From contig NZ_FONS01000008.1 of the NCBI RefSeq assembly GCF_900112985.1, positions 1 to 64,000 of the forward strand: a stretch of DNA of 64,000 nt. Direction: 5' to 3'. Below the pieces are notes generated by a model. That model did no database searches, was not told where the DNA came from, and was given only the letters and a program-made list of their open reading frames with translations. A program made the position numbers and the translations under genes. Each line of letters opens with the position of its first letter. Within the stretch, counting starts at the first letter, position 1. Shown here one piece after another: positions 7,659 through 15,230 of this stretch. The DNA comes from Pedobacter antarcticus. GTDB lineage: Bacteria > Bacteroidota > Bacteroidia > Sphingobacteriales > Sphingobacteriaceae.

Positions 7659-8484
7659 ACGCTGCTTTTTCCGGAGCCTCCGGTTTGCCCCTTTTAAGAT
7701 ACATGATAGTCAATCCACACAGAATAAAAGGTATGCTTAAAATTTGCCCCATGTTCAAGAGCATGCCAGCTTCGAAGGCACTTTGATCTTCTTTTATAAA
7801 CTCAATACCCATCCGGAAACAGAAAATCAAAAAGATCACCAAACCAAAGGTATAACCCGAGGCTTTTGGATACCTTTTCATCACCTGATACACAAAAATA
7901 AAGATCAATAGGTAAGCAACAGCTTCATAGAGTTGCGCCGGATGACGTGGAATCTTATCCACCTGCAGAAAAACAAAACCCCAGCTTTCTCCAGTCGGTT
8001 TTCCAATAATTTCAGAGTTCATCAGATTTCCCAATCTAATGAACATACCCGCCAGGGGTACTACAAGTGCAATCTGATCTAGCAGAAACCAAAGGTTGAG
8101 CTTAAACTTCCTGCTAAACAAATATAGACTGAACATAATTCCCAGCCCTCCACCATGACTGGCAAGCCCCTGAAAACCAGTTATTTTAAACTCTGGTGTA
8201 AAAGTAAACGGAAGGATAATCTCCAGCGGATGTTTAGCATAATATGCAAAATCATAGAAAAGGCAATGCCCGAGCCGCGCCCCAATTAATGTACCCAATA
8301 CAACATAGATAGTTAGCGAGTCCATCAGCTCAACGGGCAGATGGTGTTTGACGAACTGTTTCTTCACAACTATGTAACTCGCTACAAACGCAAGCAGGAA
8401 ACAAAGCGAATAGTATCTTAAAGCAAAAAAACCAAGGTCTATCAATGAATCTCCGGGGTTCCAGATGATGGTATCTATCAGCAT
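7648..8484 (-). CDS. lgt: prolipoprotein diacylglyceryl transferase
   Basis: A 278-residue inner-membrane enzyme that moves diacylglycerol from phosphatidylglycerol to the lipobox cysteine of prolipoproteins, the first step of lipoprotein maturation. Family landmarks are present: GTLIGARLGHCLFY, GLASHGGG with His110, the Lgt signature around Arg150 (FIRLGNLMNSEIIG), PRHPAQLYEA near residue 180 and FRMGIEF near the end. About seven membrane helices are predicted. It is convergent with the MFS gene (11-bp overlap). Its product would process the lipoproteins encoded here (dehydrogenase, SusD, GH30, MsrB). Confidence 0.97.
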   Translation of the reverse strand: MLIDTIIWNPGDSLIDLGFFALRYYSLCFLLAFVASYIVVKKQFVKHHLPVELMDSLTIYVVLGTLIGARLGHCLFYDFAYYAKHPLEIILPFTFTPEFKITGFQGLASHGGGLGIMFSLYLFSRKFKLNLWFLLDQIALVVPLAGMFIRLGNLMNSEIIGKPTGESWGFVFLQVDKIPRHPAQLYEAVAYLLIFIFVYQVMKRYPKASGYTFGLVIFLIFCFRMGIEFIKEDQSAFEAGMLLNMGQILSIPFILCGLTIMYLKRGKPEAPEKAAFIR

Positions 8485-8509
8485 ATCCTGTATTTATAAT
8501 GGGTAGATG

Positions 8510-8539
8510 CAAATATAGTGCATCTGCTGACATTTGCAA
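8510..8539 (-). promoter_or_regulatory. promoter of lgt
   Basis: On the minus strand TATATTTG (8510-8517) matches the -7 box, and TTG (8537-8539) lies 19 bp upstream, the expected -33 spacing. The box is 25 bp before the start codon. Confidence 0.6.
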
Positions 8540-8613
8540 CGGCGTCCATCTTATTCCTTTTGCGTAAAAAATCATACCTTAGCAGATAGTTTTTATACTG
8601 GTTTCTGTAAGCT

Positions 8614-10518
8614 ATGCACAAGCGATTTATACTGTTTCTATTCTCTGGTTTACTCCTTACGGGCTTGCTTTTTTCAACAGTAACAGTCCAAGCCCAGCAA
8701 ACTGTAGCTATATCAGATCAGGTGGATCAACATATTTTCAATCACGCTGAAATAGAATGTCTGCAGGATCCTCAGAATAAACTCACTTTTGAACAAGTTA
8801 GCAGTGATGCCTTCAGGAATCGTTTCGTTCCAAGCAAAACTTCCACTCCGCAGACACTGAACAATAAATCCACTTACTGGTACCGAATCCGTATTAAACA
8901 TAAGTCCACAGCAGAAAAGAGATTTATGCTGGAGTTTTTTGACCAAACTATTGACCATGTTACTGCTTATCTCCCTCAAAAAGACGGGAGCTATACCATA
9001 CATACACTCGGAGATGCCTACCCATTTCGGCAGCGCGAACTGCATCATAAGAACTTTGCCCTTTATATTGACCACGAGAATGACCTGACTCAGGATTATT
9101 ACTTTCGTTTTAAGTCGGCACAGATTGCAGATGTAATTATTGTACTGCGCAGCGTCGACTGGTTCATCTCCTATGCACTGGATGAATACTTCTATTTTGG
9201 GGTTTTCTACGGCATGATTTTAGTTTTCAGTTTTTACAATCTGGTCATGTTCATTGCCATACGTCAGCGGCAATACCTTTATTATGTACTCTATAATCTG
9301 AGCGTCGGACTGTTTGAGATGAGTTCCGACGGAATCGCTTATCAGTATTTATGGGGAAATTCTCCGGTATGGAACCAGAATGCTTATGCTTTTGCCCTAT
9401 ATTCGACAAGTATATTTGCCTTACTATTTACAAGGGAGCTCTTATTTGTCAGGGCGAAGGCGCCGAACCTGAATAAACTAATCGTCTGGATCATCGGGAT
9501 CCGTACTGCGCTGTTTATCTATGCCATGTTTATAGACCAGGATCTGCTAACCTATAAATTCATAGAGTTCATTCCGCTTTCTGTCGCCTTTTATACCGGA
9601 ATTCATATTATGCTCAAAGGTTACAAACCTGCGCGCTTCTTTGTATTAGGCTATAGCTTTCTCTTCATGGGATTTATCCTGAAGTTTTTTATTATGCTGG
9701 GCTATTCATGGCTGAACTTCGGTGTGGTCGCCTATTATAGTCTCAGTATCTGTTTTATTCTGGAAATGGTATTCCTATCATTCGCTATCGGTGACAAGGT
9801 CCGGATTCTCAAGGCCAAAAAGGAAAATGCACAGCGTCAGATGATTCGTCAGATGGCTGAACACGGCAAACTCAAAGATCAGTTGAACCATCAGCTAGAA
9901 GCTAAAGTCGAAGAACGAACGAAGGAAGTATTCCACAAATCCCTGATCATTGAAGCGAAAAACTCTGAACTGCAGGAAGCAAATGACCGTCTGCAACAAC
10001 AGGCAGAAGAGATTATCCGGATGAATGTCTTACTTGAGCAAGACAACCAGGAGCTGCAGACGAATGTAGAAAAGGTAACCCGAGACCGGGTGATGTCTGC
10101 AGATGTTGATTTTGAAGAGTTCAGCCGGATTTACCCAGATAAGGACAGTTGTTTTCTCTTCCTTTCCGAACTAAAATGGAATGACGGCTATACCTGCAGA
10201 AAATGTAAAAGCAATCATTTTTATCCAGGGCATATTCCTTATAGCCGTCGTTGCAGTAAATGTGGCTATGAAGAATCGGTTACGACAAATACCGTCTTCC
10301 AGAATACACGTATCCCTATAAACAAAGCCTTTTACATGATCTTTCTGATCTATACTACTAAAGGTAAAATATCCTCGCATAAGCTGGCAGAGATTCTGAA
10401 TATCCGTCAAAGTACCTGCTGGACCTACGGTTCTAAAATAAAACTACTCATGGAGGAGCGCAAAGCGATTCTTAAAAAGGCCAATAAAAATGGCTGGAGC
10501 AAGCTCGTTTTAGAATAA
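8614..10518 (+). CDS. 7TM-DISM sensor fused to transposase-type zinc ribbon and HTH
   Basis: A 634-residue chimera. Residues 1-28 are a signal peptide. About 35-175 form a periplasmic 7TMR-DISMED2-like beta domain (YWYRIRIKHKS, MLEFFDQTIDHV). About 190-395 carry seven membrane helices of the 7TMR-DISM type (FGVFYGMILVFSFYNLVMF onward). About 400-495 is a long coiled coil, where kinases or cyclases usually follow. Instead there is a zinc ribbon, C528-x2-C531 and C547-x2-C550, then TNTVFQNTRIPINKAFYMIF and a helix-turn-helix (ISSHKLAEILNIRQSTCW), matching the N-terminal DNA-binding part of IS1595-type transposases. The DDE nuclease is absent. It lies just upstream of the susC operon on the same strand, so it is a candidate membrane-bound regulator. 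Confidence 0.85.
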   Translation: MHKRFILFLFSGLLLTGLLFSTVTVQAQQTVAISDQVDQHIFNHAEIECLQDPQNKLTFEQVSSDAFRNRFVPSKTSTPQTLNNKSTYWYRIRIKHKSTAEKRFMLEFFDQTIDHVTAYLPQKDGSYTIHTLGDAYPFRQRELHHKNFALYIDHENDLTQDYYFRFKSAQIADVIIVLRSVDWFISYALDEYFYFGVFYGMILVFSFYNLVMFIAIRQRQYLYYVLYNLSVGLFEMSSDGIAYQYLWGNSPVWNQNAYAFALYSTSIFALLFTRELLFVRAKAPNLNKLIVWIIGIRTALFIYAMFIDQDLLTYKFIEFIPLSVAFYTGIHIMLKGYKPARFFVLGYSFLFMGFILKFFIMLGYSWLNFGVVAYYSLSICFILEMVFLSFAIGDKVRILKAKKENAQRQMIRQMAEHGKLKDQLNHQLEAKVEERTKEVFHKSLIIEAKNSELQEANDRLQQQAEEIIRMNVLLEQDNQELQTNVEKVTRDRVMSADVDFEEFSRIYPDKDSCFLFLSELKWNDGYTCRKCKSNHFYPGHIPYSRRCSKCGYEESVTTNTVFQNTRIPINKAFYMIFLIYTTKGKISSHKLAEILNIRQSTCWTYGSKIKLLMEERKAILKKANKNGWSKLVLE

Positions 10519-10620
10519 ACCAGCGTTATCCCGCCCCTGTTTTTCACCATTTTCAATCAATTAGAGCCAAAATTCCTTTCAGAACGGAGGTCTACAGGGA
10601 TTTATATGCATTTTTTTTTA

Positions 10621-10641
10621 ACGGTATGGAACCGTATCATT
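10621..10641 (+). promoter_or_regulatory. candidate operator, copy 1
   Basis: First of two 21-bp motifs of the form ACGGTATsGAAsCGTATCAT plus T; 19 of 21 bases match copy 2, which starts exactly 90 bp downstream. It contains two CGnTAT-like half sites about one helical turn apart. It lies about 150 bp upstream of the susC -33 element. The binding protein is unknown. Confidence 0.55.
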
Positions 10642-10710
10642 CCAGCAGCCGTTCTCACTTTCAGAATTAGTCTAAGCGCTGTAAATCAGCGATAAACTCC
10701 AAAACACCTT

Positions 10711-10731
10711 ACGGTATCGAAGCGTATCATT
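10711..10731 (+). promoter_or_regulatory. candidate operator, copy 2
   Basis: Second copy of the 21-bp motif, with C and G at the two variable positions where copy 1 has G and C. It lies about 57 bp upstream of the susC -33 element, a usual distance for an activator site. The 90-bp spacing places both copies on roughly the same helical face only approximately. Confidence 0.55.
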
Positions 10732-10754
10732 TACAGTGTATATACTTATATATC

Positions 10755-10770
10755 AGTGACTTATATCACT
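10755..10770. promoter_or_regulatory. small inverted repeat before susC promoter
   Basis: AGTGA at 10755-10759 and TCACT at 10766-10770 form a 5-bp inverted repeat around a 6-bp AT-rich spacer, 17 bp upstream of the -33 TTG. It could be part of an operator; it is short enough to be chance. Confidence 0.3.
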
Positions 10771-10787
10771 TTTATTTCATCAAACAC

Positions 10788-10818
10788 TTGAATTAACCTA
10801 ATATTGATCTTAACTTTA
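10788..10818 (+). promoter_or_regulatory. promoter of the susC operon
   Basis: TTG (10788-10790) and TAACTTTA (10811-10818, one base from TAnnTTTG) are separated by 20 bp. The -7 box overlaps an in-frame ATG at 10818, which argues that translation starts at the later ATG 10851. Confidence 0.5.
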
Positions 10819-10850
10819 TGCACCAAATAATTTTTAAACAAAGAACGATT

Positions 10851-13742
10851 ATGAGAAGAAAAATTACTCTAATTATTACTTGTCTTTTATTCAGCATCAC
10901 TGTAGCAATGGCTCAGGATGTTCAGATTAAAGGCCAGGTGAAAGATCAGCAGGGACTTCCGCTACCTGGAGTTTCTGTAAAAGTCAAAGGCGGCAGTCAG
11001 GGTGTGGTGACTGATGCAAACGGCGCTTATACCTTAACCGCTCCTGCAGCTTCTACCTTAACATTCACATCCATTGGGTACACTGCTATTGAACAGCCTG
11101 TAAATAACAGAACAACGATCAGCGTTAACCTGAGTGACGACAATCAGCAACTCAATGAAATTATCGTTGTCGGTTATGGAACACAGACTAAAAAAGATTT
11201 AACAACTGCTGTAGTTTCGATCTCTTCAAAAGATATCGAAAACCAGCCGATCACCAATCCAATGCAGGCTTTACAGGGTAAAGCTGCCGGTGTTCAGGTA
11301 ACTTCTCAGTCTGGTAAACCAGGGGCAGGAATTACAGTAAGTATTCGTGGTAATACTTCCATCACGGCATCTAATAGTCCGCTGTATGTAATTGACGGAG
11401 TCACTTCCAGAGACGCAAGCTTTATCAATCCAAACGACATCGAGTCCATGACCATCTTGAAAGATGCATCGGCTGCTGCCATTTATGGTTCCAGCGGTGC
11501 AAATGGTGTCGTGCTGATTACAACGAAAAAAGGAAAACAAGGCAAATTAAGAGTAGGTTTCAATGCCTTTACCGGTTTTTCTAATTTCTGGAAAAGTTAT
11601 GATGTATTAAACCGTGATCAGTACATCAATTTGATGAATGAGTTAGGTTATGAGTATGGCAATGCAAATACGGACTGGCAAAAAGAAACTTTCGGTACCG
11701 GCACTCAAAACAGCTATCAGGTTTCCCTGGCAGGTGGTGTTAAAGGTGGCGAATACTATTTTTCTTCTGGCTATCAACAGGATAAAGGTGTGGTTGCACC
11801 GGCCAAACTGGATCGCTATACCATGAACTTTTCAGGCACTCAGAAACTAACCAGCTGGTTTAAATTAATAGGTAACGCTGCACTTACCTTCAATAAATCT
11901 GTAGATGTCCCGGATAATGCTGGGATAGCCAGAGGTGGTGTAATTTTAGGTGCATTAACAGCTCCGCCAACAATCGGTATTTATGAGCCGAATGGCAGCT
12001 ATACACCGGTACCAGGTGGATATGAGCATCCTATAGGAAGTGCTTTCGGCTCCAGAAATCAAAACAGAGAGTTCAGATTTATCGGTGCTTTCGGTGGAGA
12101 AGTCAATATTACGAAAGATCTGTCTTTCAAATCGACTATCAGCACTAATCTCAAACAAGCATTCTATAACTATTACCTGGACCCGTATAAAACTGTTTAC
12201 GGCCGTACAGAGCGTGGTATTTATAACAATAACCGTACTAAGGACAATGTATGGCTAAATGAAAATATTCTGAACTACAATAAAACTGTAGGTAAAAATG
12301 TCTTTGGCGCAATAGCTGGTTATACGATCCAGTCGTCTGATTACAACTACGACAACTATTCAGAATCAAGATTTATCGACACGCAGGGCAATAATATTGC
12401 ACCTTCAGTAGCATTGACCGTCCCACAACGTTCGCAATGGTCAAAACGCTCTTACCTCGGTCGATTCACTTATGCTTATGACAGTAAATATCTCTTCAGT
12501 TCTAATTTCCGTGCAGACGGCTCTTCCCGTTTTGCCAAAGACCAGCGTTTTGGTTATTTCCCTTCCTTCTCTGCTGGATGGAGAATTTCCGGAGAGAACT
12601 TCCTGAAAGACAGCGAAACTATCAACGACCTGAAAATCCGTGGTAGCTGGGGTAAAGTTGGTAATGATGAAGGTATCGGAGATTATGCTTACATGAAACT
12701 TTATCAGATCACTGCACAAAATTCATACACGCTTTCTCAGCCTGCTAATGAATATCTGACCTGGGAAAAAACAACACAAACCAATATTGGTCTGGATTTA
12801 ACAATGTTTAATAACCGTGTGACATTTACTGCAGACGCTTATATCAAAAAAACAAATGACCTGTTAATTAATGTGCAGCTTCCGCCGTCTACGGCTTTGG
12901 GTACGCAAGCGCAGAATGTTGGCTCAATGGAGAACAAAGGTTTGGAGTTCGCTTTATCAACAAAGAACTTTCAACGCCCTAACTTTACCTGGTCTACTGA
13001 TCTGAATATTTCCTTTAATAGAAACAAAGTTACCAGCCTTGGTGAAACGACGAAATCATTAAATTTCGGTGGTTTATATGAACGTGACGCTGCTGTACGC
13101 GTAGAGACTGGCCGTCCATTGGGTAGTTTCTACGGTTACGTATTCGAAGGTGTTAACCCTAACAATGGTAATGCAGTTTATACCGACCTGAATAACGACG
13201 GTAAAATCGATGCCAATGACCGGACGTTCCTGGGTTCTGCACAAGCTAAATTCAACTATGGTGTTAATAATAACCTGACTTTAGGTAACTGGGGATTGTC
13301 TGTTTTCTTCCAGGGTGTACAGGGAAACAAGATATTCAACGCATCCCGTATTGAAACAGAAGGTATGTATGATGCAAAAAATCAAAGTGCGGTTGTATTG
13401 AACAGGTGGACTACACCCGGCCAGATTACAGATGTGCCACGTGCATTGAAACAGTCTTCTCAGAATTCATTGACTTCCAGCAGATTTGTTGAGAATGGCT
13501 CTTACCTGCGTCTGAAAACTGCGACGTTTTCTTACAACTTCGGCGCAACCACACTGGGTAAATGGAAAATGGACAAGCTGATGGTATTCGCTACTGGTTA
13601 TAATATACTGACTTTCACTAAATATACAGGTCTGGATCCTGAGGTTAACCGTTATGGTGCGAATGGTCCTGACATGGGTGTGGATTACGGTACTTATCCG
13701 CAGGCTAGAAGTTTTCTGTTTGGTATTAATGTTGGATTTTAA
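10851..13742 (+). CDS. SusC/RagA-type TonB-linked outer-membrane transporter
   Basis: A 963-residue SusC-family protein that imports oligosaccharides across the outer membrane with its SusD lid. Signal peptide MRRKITLIITCLLFSITVAMAQ; CarboxypepD_reg-like domain at about 24-105 (GQVKDQQGLPLPGVSVKVKG); SusC signature NEIIVVGYGTQTKKDLTTAV; plug with GVQVTSQSGKPGAG and SPLYVIDGV; then a large barrel ending FGINVGF. An upstream in-frame ATG at 10818 would add 11 residues, but it overlaps the predicted -7 box and spoils the signal peptide. susD follows after 12 bp. Sugar specificity cannot be read from the sequence; the downstream GH3 and GH30 genes suggest a beta-glucan. Confidence 0.93.
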   Translation: MRRKITLIITCLLFSITVAMAQDVQIKGQVKDQQGLPLPGVSVKVKGGSQGVVTDANGAYTLTAPAASTLTFTSIGYTAIEQPVNNRTTISVNLSDDNQQLNEIIVVGYGTQTKKDLTTAVVSISSKDIENQPITNPMQALQGKAAGVQVTSQSGKPGAGITVSIRGNTSITASNSPLYVIDGVTSRDASFINPNDIESMTILKDASAAAIYGSSGANGVVLITTKKGKQGKLRVGFNAFTGFSNFWKSYDVLNRDQYINLMNELGYEYGNANTDWQKETFGTGTQNSYQVSLAGGVKGGEYYFSSGYQQDKGVVAPAKLDRYTMNFSGTQKLTSWFKLIGNAALTFNKSVDVPDNAGIARGGVILGALTAPPTIGIYEPNGSYTPVPGGYEHPIGSAFGSRNQNREFRFIGAFGGEVNITKDLSFKSTISTNLKQAFYNYYLDPYKTVYGRTERGIYNNNRTKDNVWLNENILNYNKTVGKNVFGAIAGYTIQSSDYNYDNYSESRFIDTQGNNIAPSVALTVPQRSQWSKRSYLGRFTYAYDSKYLFSSNFRADGSSRFAKDQRFGYFPSFSAGWRISGENFLKDSETINDLKIRGSWGKVGNDEGIGDYAYMKLYQITAQNSYTLSQPANEYLTWEKTTQTNIGLDLTMFNNRVTFTADAYIKKTNDLLINVQLPPSTALGTQAQNVGSMENKGLEFALSTKNFQRPNFTWSTDLNISFNRNKVTSLGETTKSLNFGGLYERDAAVRVETGRPLGSFYGYVFEGVNPNNGNAVYTDLNNDGKIDANDRTFLGSAQAKFNYGVNNNLTLGNWGLSVFFQGVQGNKIFNASRIETEGMYDAKNQSAVVLNRWTTPGQITDVPRALKQSSQNSLTSSRFVENGSYLRLKTATFSYNFGATTLGKWKMDKLMVFATGYNILTFTKYTGLDPEVNRYGANGPDMGVDYGTYPQARSFLFGINVGF

Positions 13743-13754
13743 TTTTTGTTAAAG

Positions 13755-15173
13755 ATGAGATATAGAATATATACGCTGATCGCAGCCGGGGCTTTTGTCC
13801 TTTCAGTTCAATCTGGCTGTAAAAAAGATTTTCTGGATAAAACTCCTTTTAACCAGGTTACAGGTGACAAAGCATTTGTTGATGCTGCTGGTGCCGAGAA
13901 ATTACTACGCGGTGTTTATGACGGCATGTATAATGATTACCATATCTGGGATTTCATGACCAATGGTGACGTGATTTCAGATAATGCTTATGCCGGTGGA
14001 GACAACCAGGCTAACATCCAACTAGACCTGTTCACAGCCAATTCTACCAATGGTAATGTTGGCCGTGACTGGGGCGCATTATATAGCGACATCAAAAACT
14101 GTAATGAGGTACTTGAAAATGTTCCCAATATTCAGGATCCCGCTTTGGATGCAAATGGAAGGAGAGATCAGATTCTGGGTGAAGCTCACGGAATCCGCGC
14201 TTATATGTATTTTAACTTAGTACGCTTGTTCGGCGCTGCTCCATTAATACTAAAAACACCAAGTAACAGTACAGAGATGCAGGCTCCAAGAGCAACGGTA
14301 GATGATATTTATAAACAAATCATTTCCGATCTTGAATTTGCACTGGCACATACGAGCACAACTGCAGTGAATAAAGGCATATTCACGAAAAATGTAGCCA
14401 ATGCCTTGCTTGCAAAAGTTTATGCAACTATGGAGACCAAAGATTGGGCAAAGGTCAATCAATACGCCGACGCGACTATCGCTGGCGGATACAGCCTGTT
14501 CCCTTCCTTTGATGGCCTGTTTCTGGAAGCAAATAAAAACAATTCCGAATCTATCTGGGAAATGCAGTATGATGGTTACGGTGGCCAGCACGGCAACTGG
14601 ATGCCAGGCGTTATTATGGGTAGCGGATGGAAAAGATTTAATACCCCGTCAAATGACCTGGTTAGGGCTTATGACAATGAGAAAGACGAGATTCGCAAAA
14701 AATCAAGTCTTGTTTTCAGGAATGTAGCTACAGAAGGCTGGTCGGATGATTACTGGACTAAAGCAAACTATCCTTTTATCAATAAGTATCGTGCAGATGA
14801 TAAAAGCAATAGCTATATGATCCGTCTGGCTGACATCATGCTGCTAAAAGCTGAAGCTGTTAATGAACTGAGCGGCGGCGGCTGGGCACAAGCAAAAACG
14901 CTGGTCGACCAGATCAGAAAAAGAGTAAACCTTGCCGGAACTTCGGCCGGTAATCAGGCTGAAATGCGTTTGGCTATTGAAAAAGAACGCAGGCTTGAAC
15001 TGGCTTTTGAAGGTCACCGCTGGTTTGACCTGCTGAGAACAGGCCGTGCAATTGAAGTAATGAATGCGCAGACAGATGGAGCAGGAAAAAACCTGAACTA
15101 TAATGTGACCGCAGCTAAACTTCTGTTCCCGACACCTCAAACAGAGATTGACCGGAATCCGAATCTCAAATAA
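13755..15173 (+). CDS. SusD/RagB-type surface glycan-binding lipoprotein
   Basis: A 472-residue lipoprotein that binds glycans on the cell surface and caps the SusC barrel. The signal peptide ends SVQSGC with acylated Cys22, followed by KKDFLDKTPFNQVTGDKAF, the usual SusD opening. TPR-like helices include EAHGIRAYMYFNLVRLFG, and the end reads EKERRLELAFEGHRWFDLLR and LFPTPQTEIDRNPNL, both SusD hallmarks. A TTG at 13746 is in frame, but ATG 13755 gives the better signal peptide. It is a little shorter than most relatives. It is in an operon with susC (12-bp gap). Confidence 0.92.
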   Translation: MRYRIYTLIAAGAFVLSVQSGCKKDFLDKTPFNQVTGDKAFVDAAGAEKLLRGVYDGMYNDYHIWDFMTNGDVISDNAYAGGDNQANIQLDLFTANSTNGNVGRDWGALYSDIKNCNEVLENVPNIQDPALDANGRRDQILGEAHGIRAYMYFNLVRLFGAAPLILKTPSNSTEMQAPRATVDDIYKQIISDLEFALAHTSTTAVNKGIFTKNVANALLAKVYATMETKDWAKVNQYADATIAGGYSLFPSFDGLFLEANKNNSESIWEMQYDGYGGQHGNWMPGVIMGSGWKRFNTPSNDLVRAYDNEKDEIRKKSSLVFRNVATEGWSDDYWTKANYPFINKYRADDKSNSYMIRLADIMLLKAEAVNELSGGGWAQAKTLVDQIRKRVNLAGTSAGNQAEMRLAIEKERRLELAFEGHRWFDLLRTGRAIEVMNAQTDGAGKNLNYNVTAAKLLFPTPQTEIDRNPNLK

Positions 15174-15186
15174 TGCAATTTAATAA

Positions 15187-15211
15187 ACCAGGAGCCCGGT
15201 TAGCTCCTGGT
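15187..15211 (+). terminator. intra-operon hairpin between susD and the GH3 gene
   Basis: A 9-bp perfect stem (ACCAGGAGC with GCTCCTGGT) around a 7-base loop. Only ATTTC follows, not a T run, so it is probably an mRNA-stabilising or attenuating stem-loop within the operon rather than a full terminator. Confidence 0.5.
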
Positions 15212-15230
15212 ATTTCACCACACAAATATC

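Noticed and set aside
10621..10731. Exchange of G and C at the two variable positions as a compensatory change in a stem
   Set aside because: The bases around the two positions do not pair, so no helix is supported; a protein site is the simpler reading.
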